A stretch of DNA of 6,932 bases from Bacillota bacterium (GCA_021820805.1 JAKADF010000178.1:1-6932); one strand, 5' to 3'; shown: positions 1-6,767, counted from the stretch's first letter. Numbers and translations: made by a program. Notes: a model not told the origin generated them from the letters alone.

Positions 1-70
1 GTACATGCTATTCAGGTATTTGATTAAAAGGAAAAGTCTATACTGGTCCAAATGGAACTATAAACTTGCC

Positions 71-118
71 AAAAATAAAAAGAACCAAAAGACTGCCGAC
101 ACGGCAAACTTATGGTTC
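71..118 (-). terminator. Rho-independent terminator of the tRNA cluster
   Basis: On the minus strand an arm at 102-118 pairs with one at 82-98, around a 3-nt loop (99-101). All 17 opposed positions align without bulges: 15 pair (one as G-U) and two are U-U mismatches. The stem is followed at once by a U-rich tract, UUUUUAUUUUU in the transcript (plus positions 71-81). It lies 37 nt beyond the 3' end of tRNA-Ser, the last tRNA, so it most likely ends the tRNA transcript. It is not a good terminator for plus-strand transcripts because no T-run follows on that side. Confidence 0.85.
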
Positions 119-155
119 AAGTCACACTAAAAGTGCCGACTTTCCTTGCTGCATA

Positions 156-245
<90 letters not shown>

Positions 246-251
246 AGGTGG

Positions 252-278
252 ACAAAAGACAAGGTTTGTGTCTTTTGC
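252..278 (-). other. Hairpin in the tRNA-Gly/tRNA-Ser spacer
   Basis: A perfect 9-bp inverted repeat lies in the 81-nt spacer: CAAAAGACA at 253-261 and its reverse complement at 269-277, with a 7-nt loop. A U-G pair can extend it by one on the minus-strand transcript. It ends 7 nt before the 5' end of tRNA-Ser. No U-tract follows, so it is not a standard terminator. A role in precursor processing or separation of the tRNAs is only an inference. Confidence 0.5.
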
Positions 279-326
279 GTTTTGGACGTAATCTCCTCTA
301 TCAATTAGAAAGTCTTTACGACCATT

Positions 327-401
327 TGGAGCGGAAGACGGGATTCGAACCCGCGACCCTCGCCTTGGCAAGGCGATGCTCTACCCCTGAGCCACTTCCG
401 C
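327..401 (-). tRNA. tRNA-Gly (anticodon GCC)
   Basis: The 75-nt gene forms a complete cloverleaf with acceptor stem GCGGAAG/CTTCCGC, discriminator U and an encoded CCA end (327-329). The anticodon stem TCGCC/GGCGA encloses loop TTGCCAA, so the anticodon is GCC (plus positions 367-369), reading GGC and GGU. The T loop shows GGTTCGAATCC. It is the middle gene of the cluster, 36 nt after tRNA-Lys, with no promoter obvious in that short spacer, so it is probably cotranscribed. Confidence 0.97.
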
Positions 402-437
402 ATATTAACTTTACTAAAAGCACTGAACAAAAATAAT

Positions 438-513
438 TGGTGAGCCATCCGCGACTCGAACGCGGGACACCCTGATTAAAAGTCAGGTGCTCTACCGACT
501 GAGCTAATGGCTC
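438..513 (-). tRNA. tRNA-Lys (anticodon UUU)
   Basis: The 76-nt gene has acceptor stem GAGCCAT/ATGGCTC, discriminator A and an encoded CCA (438-440). The anticodon stem CCTGA/TCAGG holds loop CTTTTAA, giving anticodon TTT (plus positions 478-480), which reads AAA and AAG. D-arm and T-arm sequences are standard (AGCTCAGTCGGTAGAGC and CGTTCGAGTCG). It is the first tRNA of the cluster and lies about 17 nt beyond the expected start of transcription from the promoter at 537-565. Confidence 0.97.
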
Positions 514-536
514 GTATCACTTCAGCAACAGAAAAT

Positions 537-565
537 AATTTACCATAGAAGTTGTAAAAATGCAA
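537..565 (-). promoter_or_regulatory. Probable promoter of the tRNA cluster
   Basis: On the minus strand, -35 TTGCAT (560-565) is followed by a 17-nt spacer and -10 TAAATT (537-542). An extended -10 TG lies just upstream of the -10 (TGG-TAAATT). Transcription would start near position 530, leaving a short leader before tRNA-Lys. The hexamers match the sigma-A consensus only partly (3/6 and 4/6), but the spacing, the TG and the position directly upstream of the first tRNA support the call. Confidence 0.6.
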
Positions 566-620
566 CCCCTAGCGATATTTTTTGCTATTAATGTCGTACC
601 AATTCAGCTTATTTTACAAG

Positions 621-641
621 GGTATTATTTCCTGTAATACC
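621..641. repeat. Small inverted repeat between oppA terminator and tRNA promoter
   Basis: GGTATTA (621-627) and TAATACC (635-641) form a perfect 7-bp stem around a 7-nt loop. It lies just beyond the U-tract of the oppA terminator and about 55 nt before the -35 box of the tRNA promoter. No U-run follows in the minus direction. It could be a secondary 3' structure or an operator-like site, or it could be chance in AT-rich DNA. No function is assigned. Confidence 0.35.
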
Positions 642-645
642 TCTG

Positions 646-685
646 AGAAAAAACAGCCCGAGGAAAATGACTTCACCCGGGCGGT
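646..685 (-). terminator. Rho-independent terminator after oppA
   Basis: The minus-strand hairpin spans 656-682. Its stem GCCCGGG/CCTCGGGC pairs over 7 positions including a G-U, and weaker pairs follow beyond one mismatch. After a two-base UG it runs into UUUUUU (648-653). It starts about 44 nt after the oppA stop codon and separates the transporter from the tRNA cluster downstream. Confidence 0.8.
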
Positions 686-726
686 TGTAGGTTGTAATAT
701 CTCTAACAAGTTTTAAAGAATTATGA

Positions 727-2445
727 TTAGCTGTGACCTTTGTCGATCCAAATGTATTGGAATGGATCGTACATAACTGGGCTGGTGTAGTAGCCATGTA
801 CCCATGGTGATACACTAGAATATCCAATGGTCTGGGTCATTGGTACCCAAACAGCATCCGTCAAAACTTTATTGATAACTTTGCCGTACAGGTCATTACG
901 TTGTTGTGCATCAGTTGAATATTGTGCTTGATTAAGCCAATCATCAACCTGTTTATTGCTGTACATTGTCATGTTGTTCTCAGGTGCCTGTGTCGAGTTG
1001 AACAAGGTGTTCAAGAAATCAGATGCATCTGGGAAGTCCTGCTGCCATCCTGAATAGAACATTGGTGCTGTACCGGACATCGCCTTTGTGAGGAAGTCCT
1101 TCCAAGTCACTTCATGCAGATTCAGTGTGATGCCTGCTTCCTTCATCATAGCCTGAATTGCTTGGTCTTGTTTCTTCGCATCTGGGCTGTTACGGTTCCA
1201 GTAGTCAATGGTAACTCCGTTTGGATACCCAGCTTCCTTCAACAATTCCTTAGCTTTCGCTGTGTCGTAGCTGTACTTGGCACTTGGGTCTAGATTTTGT
1301 ACATAACCAGGCATTGTGTCTGGTAATGGCTCATCAAGAGGCTTAACGGCATTGTTCTCCAATTGGACAATCTGTTGACGATTGAAAGCATACTCAACTG
1401 CTTGACGAACCTTCACATTACTGAGTGGGTTTGGTTTCCCGTCAATCGTTTTGCTTACATTCAATCCGAGGTAGAATAATGAGTTCTCTGGTTGCTTCAT
1501 TACAAGTTTGCTGTATTTTGGACTATTCATGATTGTCGGGAATGCGGAACTCGGAATTCCATCTCCACCCATAAGCCATGGGCTCATAAATGCTGTCTGG
1601 CCTTGTTCCCAATGCATTGCATCAACTTGAGAATCTGTATTGATGTTCATTGTAACTTGGTCAAGATATGGTAACTGATTTCCATCTGCGTCTTTTTGCC
1701 AGTAGTTCGGGTTTTTCTTCAATACAACCTGACTTTGAGAGTTTGTTACCAACTCAAATGGGCCTGTGCCCATCGCTTTTGTTGTATCCATTGCTGCATT
1801 TCCAGCTTGCTTCACAAACTTCGGATCTACCGCAGACAAGAATGGCATTGCCAAAACTTTCAAGAAGAATTGTTGTGGTTTATCAAGCTTGATAACTAAT
1901 GTGTAATCATCAGGCGCGCTTACACCACTGATTGTCTTTGCTTTACCATTAAAGTAATCTTGTGCTCCCGTTATATCAAAGAAGAACGAACTTCCTGGAG
2001 ACGGCTTTGGCTGCATGTTTTTATTCAAAATTCGTTGTAATTCAAACACAAAATCTTGTGCAGTCATTGGATCTCCGTTGGAGAATTTTACACCTTTGCG
2101 TAAATGGAATGTATACGTTTTCCCGTCTTGAGAGACTTCCCAGCTTTGTGCAAGATCACCGACAATGTCGTATGTGTTTTTCTTATAGGTAACGAGTTGC
2201 TCATAAATTTGATACCCTACTTCAGCAGATGTTGTATCAAAAGCAACTGCAGGATCTAAATCTGGTACAGCTGAAGATAAATCGACAGTAATTTGTCCAC
2301 CTTCAACTGGCTTCCCCGCACCGGCCGTTGTGCCGCCACTCTGTGCTTGGTTACTCGTGCTTGCCGTTCCGCAACCAGCAAGCAGCATACCGAGCGCACC
2401 GACAGACGCTGCGACCGTTAGACCGCGCTTCCAAAGTTCTGTCAT
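727..2445 (-). CDS. oppA: Peptide ABC transporter substrate-binding lipoprotein (OppA/DppA family)
   Basis: A 572-residue extracellular solute-binding protein, family 5 (SBP_bac_5), expected to bind peptides and pass them to the OppB-OppC channel. Residues 1-25 form a lipoprotein signal peptide with basic WKR, a hydrophobic core and lipobox LLAGC. Cys25 would be lipidated, tethering the protein to the outer face of the membrane. A Ser/Thr/Gly/Ala-rich linker runs to about residue 45. Family hallmarks include YTFHLRKGVKFSNGDP (111-126), GTGPF (226-230), NPNYW (245-249) and GWQQDFPDASDFL (466-478). The ATG start is supported by GGGGGA about 9 nt upstream. Unlike the usual Bacillus opp order, this gene comes last, 316 nt beyond oppB, behind a terminator and with its own promoter. 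Substrate range is not readable; a dipeptide or other oligomer binder is possible. Confidence 0.95.
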   Translation of the reverse strand: MTELWKRGLTVAASVGALGMLLAGCGTASTSNQAQSGGTTAGAGKPVEGGQITVDLSSAVPDLDPAVAFDTTSAEVGYQIYEQLVTYKKNTYDIVGDLAQSWEVSQDGKTYTFHLRKGVKFSNGDPMTAQDFVFELQRILNKNMQPKPSPGSSFFFDITGAQDYFNGKAKTISGVSAPDDYTLVIKLDKPQQFFLKVLAMPFLSAVDPKFVKQAGNAAMDTTKAMGTGPFELVTNSQSQVVLKKNPNYWQKDADGNQLPYLDQVTMNINTDSQVDAMHWEQGQTAFMSPWLMGGDGIPSSAFPTIMNSPKYSKLVMKQPENSLFYLGLNVSKTIDGKPNPLSNVKVRQAVEYAFNRQQIVQLENNAVKPLDEPLPDTMPGYVQNLDPSAKYSYDTAKAKELLKEAGYPNGVTIDYWNRNSPDAKKQDQAIQAMMKEAGITLNLHEVTWKDFLTKAMSGTAPMFYSGWQQDFPDASDFLNTLFNSTQAPENNMTMYSNKQVDDWLNQAQYSTDAQQRNDLYGKVINKVLTDAVWVPMTQTIGYSSVSPWVHGYYTSPVMYDPFQYIWIDKGHS

Positions 2446-2577
2446 ATCACATTTTCCCCCGTTTCTTTATATCTCCCATTTTGTGCAGACGATGCAAAAC
2501 ATACTCAATGCTTCTCAACCAAATTATGTTAGCATTAATTTTAGGGAGATTTGTGAAAAATTATAATGAAACCAACA
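2446..2577 (-). promoter_or_regulatory. oppA 5' leader with small hairpins
   Basis: About 130 nt separates the predicted oppA transcription start from its ATG. Two structures are visible. One is a hairpin at 2480-2499 (7 bp with one bulged base, 5-nt loop), about 20 nt upstream of the GGGGGA ribosome site. The other is a 6-bp inverted repeat, AATGCT (2507-2512) with AGCATT (2531-2536). A second TATAAT-like sequence at 2560-2565 lacks a -35 partner. I recognise no known riboswitch or T-box. The ribosome site is GGGGGA (2455-2460). Confidence 0.35.
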
Positions 2578-2583
2578 ATCTAA

Positions 2584-2612
2584 ATTATATTCTCTGAATA
2601 TAGGCGAAGCAA
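2584..2612 (-). promoter_or_regulatory. Probable oppA promoter
   Basis: On the minus strand, -35 TTGCTT (2607-2612), a 17-nt spacer and a perfect -10 TATAAT (2584-2589) form a sigma-A-type promoter. It lies downstream of the oppB terminator and upstream of oppA, so oppA can be transcribed independently of the ATPase and permease genes. The -35 matches consensus at 3 of 6 positions. The AT-rich tract upstream may add strength. Confidence 0.65.
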
Positions 2613-2700
2613 CACTAAAATATTAATAAATGTTAATTTGTCATATTTTTTGATATAAATAATTTTTTTCTCCATTTTTAACTTTAAGTAGAATTTTTTC
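2613..2700. other. Very AT-rich tract with spaced A-tracts upstream of oppA promoter
   Basis: This stretch is almost all A and T. It carries four runs of five to seven A on the minus strand, at plus positions 2646-2651, 2663-2669, 2675-2679 and 2694-2699. Their centres are about 17.5, 11 and 19.5 bp apart, loosely near multiples of a helical turn. Such DNA can be curved or act as an UP element for RNA polymerase alpha subunits. That role here is inferred. No gene is seen in the 2446-2761 gap. Confidence 0.4.
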
Positions 2701-2731
2701 AATAAAAAAGTGCTGCAGATCTCTGCAGCAC
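2701..2731 (-). terminator. Rho-independent terminator between oppB and oppA
   Basis: A perfect 9-bp stem, GTGCTGCAG/CTGCAGCAC (2710-2731), has a 4-nt loop and runs directly into UUUUUUAUU on the minus-strand transcript (A-run at 2704-2709). It begins 30 nt after the oppB stop. It should end or attenuate the oppDFCB transcript before oppA. Confidence 0.9.
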
Positions 2732-2761
2732 CTGGATGAATTATTTAATCCATTACATATT

Positions 2762-3688
2762 TCAATCGTATCGAATCCGCGGGTCAATAAAGCCATACGT
2801 TATATCTACGAGCAAGTTAAAGAGGACTACAATAAATGCAAGTAAAAGAACCGTGCCCATGATAACAGGTATATCTTGATTCTCAATTGCATTGAATGCC
2901 AATAACCCCATGCCATTCCAGTTGAACGTTGTTTCGATTAAGACGACACCAGCTAACAGGTAACCAATGTCAATACCGCCGAATGTAACAACAGGGATTA
3001 AAGCGTTACGAACTACGTGTCGCCATACGACACGCTTTTCGCTGGCCCCTTTTGCACGAGCAGTCCGAATATAGTCGGAATTCATGACCTCAAGCATAGA
3101 CGACTTTAACAATCGCGTGTAATACGCCGCACCAGTTATACCATAAGTAATAGCTGGAAGAATGAGGTACTGAATTGCTCCTCCTCCAAAACCGCCCAAA
3201 GGGAAAATCGGAATCTTAAACGCAAAGAAGTCTAACAGTAACAGCCCAAGCCAATACACCGGCAGCGAGATTCCGATTAATGCAAGAGTACTCACAATTA
3301 AATCCCGTTTTGTATTAGCGCGTCTTGCTGTATAGATACCAAGCGGAACTCCGATAATGAGCTCTGCAACCCAGCATCCAATTGCGAGTTCAGCCGTTGG
3401 TCCAACACGTTCCATAATCATGCTCGTCACTGAGCGATGGAAAATATACGATGTTCCCAAATTTCCATGGAGCAATGCGCCAACGTAGTGCAAATACTGC
3501 AAGTATATCGGCAAGTTGAGGCCAAGGTCCAATCGAATTTGTTGTATGACTGCCGCGGAAGCTTTCGGCCCCGCAATAACGCGCGCCGGATCTGCTGGCA
3601 CTGCATAAATTAGCAAGAACGCAATAACAGAAATACCGAACAGAACAATAATCGACTGTAGAATGCGGCGAATAATATAGGTTAGCAC
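2762..3688 (-). CDS. oppB: Peptide ABC transporter permease OppB/DppB
   Basis: A 308-residue integral membrane permease (BPD_transp_1 family), which with OppC forms the channel for peptide import. An N-terminal helix (about 8-30) is followed by the conserved VPADPAR region (30-36). The later hydrophobic segments lie at about 100-120, 130-155, 168-190, 232-252 and 276-297. The cytoplasmic EAA-type loop that docks onto the ATPases spans about 209-232 (TARAKGAS ... NALIP). The C-terminal DPRIRYD is typical of DppB/OppB. Length is normal for the family. The start is GTG, chosen because GGGAGGAG lies 5 nt upstream and the N terminus MLTYIIRRILQ matches family members. It follows oppC by 15 nt and is the last gene before a strong terminator. 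Confidence 0.96.
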   Translation of the reverse strand: MLTYIIRRILQSIIVLFGISVIAFLLIYAVPADPARVIAGPKASAAVIQQIRLDLGLNLPIYLQYLHYVGALLHGNLGTSYIFHRSVTSMIMERVGPTAELAIGCWVAELIIGVPLGIYTARRANTKRDLIVSTLALIGISLPVYWLGLLLLDFFAFKIPIFPLGGFGGGAIQYLILPAITYGITGAAYYTRLLKSSMLEVMNSDYIRTARAKGASEKRVVWRHVVRNALIPVVTFGGIDIGYLLAGVVLIETTFNWNGMGLLAFNAIENQDIPVIMGTVLLLAFIVVLFNLLVDITYGFIDPRIRYD

Positions 3689-3693
3689 AAGTT

Positions 3694-3701
3694 CTCCTCC
3701 C
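3694..3701 (-). promoter_or_regulatory. Shine-Dalgarno site of oppB
   Basis: GGGAGGAG on the minus strand lies 5 nt before the GTG start of oppB and only 2 nt after the oppC stop codon. This strong site fixes the non-ATG start and suggests translation follows closely on that of oppC. Confidence 0.8.
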
Positions 3702-3703
3702 TT

Positions 3704-4612
3704 CTATTTTCGAGTTGCACTATGCGGATCTAGAATATCGCGTAATCCGTCACCTAAGAGGTTAAAACCGACAACTGTGATGACAAGCGCAATTCCTGAA
3801 CCGTACAACTCATAAGGTGCATAGGTATAAGTTTGAAGTCCCATTTGAATCATGCCGCCCCAATCAGGCGTCGGGGGTTGGATACCTAGCCCTAAGAAGG
3901 ACAAACCAGCTGCAGCCAAGATATTCATACCGACATTCAACGTTGACAAGACAATTACAGGACCAAATACGTTCGGCAAGATGACCTTAAACATAATTCT
4001 CCATTGCGATGCACCCAAAGCACGCTCAGCTTGCACATATTCAAGTTCGCGAACTTGCAGGACTTGTCCGCGTACGACACGTGCCATGACTCCCCATCCA
4101 AGAATACCGATTGCGAACAAGATGTTCCACAGATTTGGTCCTAAGATGGCGACAAGTGCAAGAGCGAACAAGAGGAACGGGAATGCCAAAATAATATCAG
4201 TGACACGCATTACCAATGCATCTACCCAACCGCTGAACGCCCCTGCGATGAGTCCCATTACAATTCCAACGAAAAGGTTAATGGCCATCGACAAGAAACC
4301 GATTAAAAGTGAAACACGGCCGCCCCAAAGTACACGTGACAAAACGTCTCGCCCATTACCATCTGTCCCAAGCGGGAATTTGGCTGAGGGTCCAACTGGA
4401 ATTCCATCTTTAGTGAGCCCATCAGTAAATACCTTAGTTGGATCATGAGGTGAAATCCAAGGTGCAAACAGAGCTAATGCCGTGACAATAATTACAATAG
4501 CTGCTCCTATATACACCAGGGGATATTGGCGCATAGACTTGCGAATTTGCATCATTTTGGTTTTTTGCTGCGGTATATGTGTTGCCGGCGTTATAGCCGG
4601 AGCATTCGACAT
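3704..4612 (-). CDS. oppC: Peptide ABC transporter permease OppC/DppC
   Basis: A 302-residue integral membrane permease, partner of OppB in the import channel. A polar N-terminal tail (1-30) leads to the first membrane helix (about 31-53), as in OppC_N proteins. The periplasmic-side motif FPLGTDGNGRDVLSR (79-93) is a hallmark of OppC/DppC. More membrane segments lie at about 100-126, 136-158, 161-178, 217-236 and 270-288. The EAA coupling loop is at 196-214 (ERALGAS ... ILPN), and GLSFLGLGIQPPTPDWG is at 236-252. The ATG start has GGGGGAAAG 5 nt upstream. It lies 74 nt after oppF, the widest gap inside the operon, and 15 nt before oppB. The C terminus lacks no expected element. Confidence 0.96.
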   Translation of the reverse strand: MSNAPAITPATHIPQQKTKMMQIRKSMRQYPLVYIGAAIVIIVTALALFAPWISPHDPTKVFTDGLTKDGIPVGPSAKFPLGTDGNGRDVLSRVLWGGRVSLLIGFLSMAINLFVGIVMGLIAGAFSGWVDALVMRVTDIILAFPFLLFALALVAILGPNLWNILFAIGILGWGVMARVVRGQVLQVRELEYVQAERALGASQWRIMFKVILPNVFGPVIVLSTLNVGMNILAAAGLSFLGLGIQPPTPDWGGMIQMGLQTYTYAPYELYGSGIALVITVVGFNLLGDGLRDILDPHSATRK

Positions 4613-4673
4613 TGTCTTTCCCCCTTGTTTCTACACTTTCCTCATTGAGTCTCTTTGTGTTTGTTGATAACGC

Positions 4674-4691
4674 ACTAGTAAGAAAACTAGT
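4674..4691 (-). repeat. Inverted repeat overlapping the oppF stop codon
   Basis: ACTAGT at 4674-4679 and again at 4686-4691 are each self-complementary and pair as a 6-bp stem with a 6-nt loop. On the transcript the first arm contains the TAG stop of oppF. The 74-nt oppF-oppC spacer has no clear promoter and no U-tract after this hairpin. It might influence termination of translation or mRNA decay between cistrons. Chance is also possible. Confidence 0.35.
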
Positions 4692-5655
4692 TGTATAAGT
4701 GACATGCGACCCAGTGACCTGGTTTTACTTCTTTCCATTCTGGAACCTTTGTCTTACATATTTCCATCGCCATTGGACACCGTGTGTGGAATGGGCAGCC
4801 TTGCGGCGGATTTGCTGGACTTGGCACATCACCTTGCAAAATGATCCGCTCACGTTTCACATCCGGGTCAGGTAAAGGAACTGCTGAAAGCAAAGCCTGA
4901 GTGTATGGATGAAGCGGATCAGTAAACATATCGTCAGAGTCAGCGAGTTCTGCCATATGTCCCAAATACATAACCAAAACGCGATCGCTGATATGTCGAA
5001 CGACACTAAGGTCATGGGCAACGAAGACATATGTTAGAGCAAACTCATTTTGCAAATCATCAAGCAAATTCAATACTTGCGACTGTACTGAAACGTCAAG
5101 AGCCGCAACAGGCTCGTCCAAAATAATAAGTTTAGGGTTTACCGTTAAAGCACGCGCAATTCCAATACGCTGGCGTTGCCCACCCGAAAACTCGTGCGGA
5201 TAGCGAGAAGCATATTCAGAATCAAGACCCACACGTTCCAAGATAGAGCGCACTCTATCCATACGTGTGCTTGGGTTGTGCAGGTTATGGATCACCATTG
5301 GTTCCATAAGTGTTTTTGCAACACTGTACCGCGGGTTCAAAGATGCATATGGATCCTGAAATACGATTTGCATTTCGCGCCGCATTGCGCGCATTTCAGA
5401 CTTAGACATGTTGATAACATCCTTGCCCTCAAACGAAACAACTCCGCTTGTCGGCTCGATAAGGCGCAGGATGCTTCGGCCCATTGTAGACTTACCACAC
5501 CCAGACTCACCAACTACCCCCAGAGTCTCACCACGGTTCACAGAGAACGAAATGCCATCAACGGCACGCACATGACCAACAGTCCGTTTAAGAAGCCCTC
5601 GCTTAATTGGAAAGTATTTCTTCAAATCTTTTACGTCTAATAATACTTCAGGCAT
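4687..5655 (-). CDS. oppF: Peptide ABC transporter ATP-binding protein OppF/DppF
   Basis: A 322-residue cytoplasmic ATPase that pairs with OppD and energises peptide import. All ABC motifs are intact: Walker [10 protein letters not shown] (49-57), Q-loop Gln100, signature FSGGQRQR (156-163), Walker B LIILDEP (176-182) and switch His214. The C-terminal oligopeptide-transporter domain (oligo_HPY type) holds four cysteines, C287, C293, C300 and C318, spaced as in family members shown to bind a [4Fe-4S] cluster. The N terminus, with KKYFPIKRG and an extra segment before the ABC core, is typical of OppF rather than OppD. The ATG start has AAGGAGGGG 5 nt upstream, and this site overlaps the oppD stop. 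The gene lies 12 nt after oppD. Stop is TAG. Confidence 0.96.
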   Translation of the reverse strand: MPEVLLDVKDLKKYFPIKRGLLKRTVGHVRAVDGISFSVNRGETLGVVGESGCGKSTMGRSILRLIEPTSGVVSFEGKDVINMSKSEMRAMRREMQIVFQDPYASLNPRYSVAKTLMEPMVIHNLHNPSTRMDRVRSILERVGLDSEYASRYPHEFSGGQRQRIGIARALTVNPKLIILDEPVAALDVSVQSQVLNLLDDLQNEFALTYVFVAHDLSVVRHISDRVLVMYLGHMAELADSDDMFTDPLHPYTQALLSAVPLPDPDVKRERIILQGDVPSPANPPQGCPFHTRCPMAMEICKTKVPEWKEVKPGHWVACHLYN

Positions 5656-5660
5656 CAGTT

Positions 5661-5669
5661 CCCCTCCTT
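5661..5669 (-). promoter_or_regulatory. Shine-Dalgarno site of oppF overlapping oppD stop
   Basis: AAGGAGGGG on the minus strand lies 5 nt before the oppF ATG and shares its first two bases with the TAA stop of oppD. The arrangement points to close translational linkage of the two ATPase subunits, which are needed in equal amounts. Confidence 0.8.
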
Positions 5670-6639
5670 ATTCTGCCTTTTCGTGTAACCAGCACCGAGA
5701 TACATGTCCATCTTCAATCTCAAAAAATCCAGGATCTTGTTCGAAGCATTTCTCCGTTGCAAATGGACAACGCGGTGCAAAACGGCAACCCTTTGGCATA
5801 TTTCTAAGGGAAGGAACGTTTCCGTCAATCGGATGTAACCTTTCCCGTTCACCCGTAAGCTTCGGAATTGAATTTAGAAGTCCCTTTGTATACGGATGCT
5901 GCGGATTTTTAAAGATTTGCCGGACTGCCCCTTGCTCAACAATTTTTCCAGCATACATAACAGCAACGCGATCGCACATTTCAGCTACGACTCCAAGGTC
6001 GTGCGTAATGAGTAAAATCGAAGTCCCATTTTCTTGTGCCAAGTTACGCATCAAATCCAAGATTTGTGCTTGAATGGTCACGTCAAGCGCAGTCGTAGGT
6101 TCATCTGCAATGAGTAGTTTTGGATTACATGCCATTGCAATCGCAATCATTACACGTTGGCGCATACCGCCTGATAGTTGGTGCGGATATTCGTCAACAA
6201 TTTGTTCTGCTCGCGGAATACCGACTTTTTTCAATAATTCAATTGCTTCAAGTCTAGCCTGCTTTGCACTCATACCACGATGTAGAATAAGGCTTTCACC
6301 TACTTGTGCACCAATACGGTGAACAGGGTTAAGTGATGTCATAGGTTCCTGGAAAATCATACTTAGTTCGTTGCCACGTATATGGCGCATATGAGTTTCG
6401 GTCAGCTCAAGCAGGTTCTGTCCTTGATAATTCACAGTTCCCGAAATCTTCGTAGGTGGTTGGAGTAAGCCCATTAACGATAGTGATGTTACACTCTTGC
6501 CGCAACCGGATTCTCCGACTAAGCCAAGCGTTTCTCCTTCTCGAATATCAAACGAAACATTTTGTACAGCTGTGTAAAACTGTTCATCAATTCTAAAATC
6601 AATTCTCAGGTCTTTCACTTCGAGTACGCTTGACAACAC
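5668..6639 (-). CDS. oppD: Peptide ABC transporter ATP-binding protein OppD/DppD
   Basis: A 323-residue cytoplasmic ATPase, partner of OppF and first gene of the operon. The motifs are complete: Walker A GESGCGKS (42-49), Q-loop Gln97, signature LSGGMRQR (155-162), Walker B LLIADEP (175-181) and switch His213. LSGGM with a Met is usual for OppD/DppD. The C-terminal domain has the cysteines C285, C291, C298 and C316 that ligate [4Fe-4S] in characterised homologues. The start is not certain. GTG at 6639 lies 3 nt after AGAGGGG, while the next codon, TTG (6634-6636), has a more usual 6-nt gap. The two differ by one residue. The length fits the family. Confidence 0.95.
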   Translation of the reverse strand: MLSSVLEVKDLRIDFRIDEQFYTAVQNVSFDIREGETLGLVGESGCGKSVTSLSLMGLLQPPTKISGTVNYQGQNLLELTETHMRHIRGNELSMIFQEPMTSLNPVHRIGAQVGESLILHRGMSAKQARLEAIELLKKVGIPRAEQIVDEYPHQLSGGMRQRVMIAIAMACNPKLLIADEPTTALDVTIQAQILDLMRNLAQENGTSILLITHDLGVVAEMCDRVAVMYAGKIVEQGAVRQIFKNPQHPYTKGLLNSIPKLTGERERLHPIDGNVPSLRNMPKGCRFAPRCPFATEKCFEQDPGFFEIEDGHVSRCWLHEKAE

Positions 6640-6767
6640 TGTCCCCTCTTTCTCTCTGGAAGTCGAAATTTGTCACCATTGTCTATCATACAACGACTAG
6701 CCACTTATAATCTATCAAAAAATTTTGCCGTACTTTCCGATGAAACCGCTTTATTCATATTCTGCCA
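6640..6767 (-). promoter_or_regulatory. Leader of the opp operon
   Basis: About 128 nt lies between the predicted transcription start and oppD. It contains an interrupted inverted repeat: AGTCG (6661-6665) with CGACT (6694-6698), and inside it TTGT (6679-6682) with ACAA (6690-6693). The ribosome site AGAGGGG is at 6643-6649. No riboswitch, T-box or U-tract attenuator is recognised. A regulatory role for the repeat is only possible. Confidence 0.3.

Noticed and set aside
634..704. Imperfect direct repeat GTAATACCTCT (634-644) and GTAATATCTCT (694-704)
   Set aside because: Only two copies flanking the oppA terminator with a mismatch, with no transposon ends or array; probably chance.
3852..4448. 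198-residue open frame on the plus strand inside oppC
   Set aside because: It is antisense to a complete OppC with all family motifs, has low-complexity composition and shows no recognisable domain.
5176..5640. 154-residue open frame on the plus strand inside oppF
   Set aside because: It is the opposite strand of the well-supported OppF ABC domain, with composition rich in His, Arg and Cys and no family resemblance.
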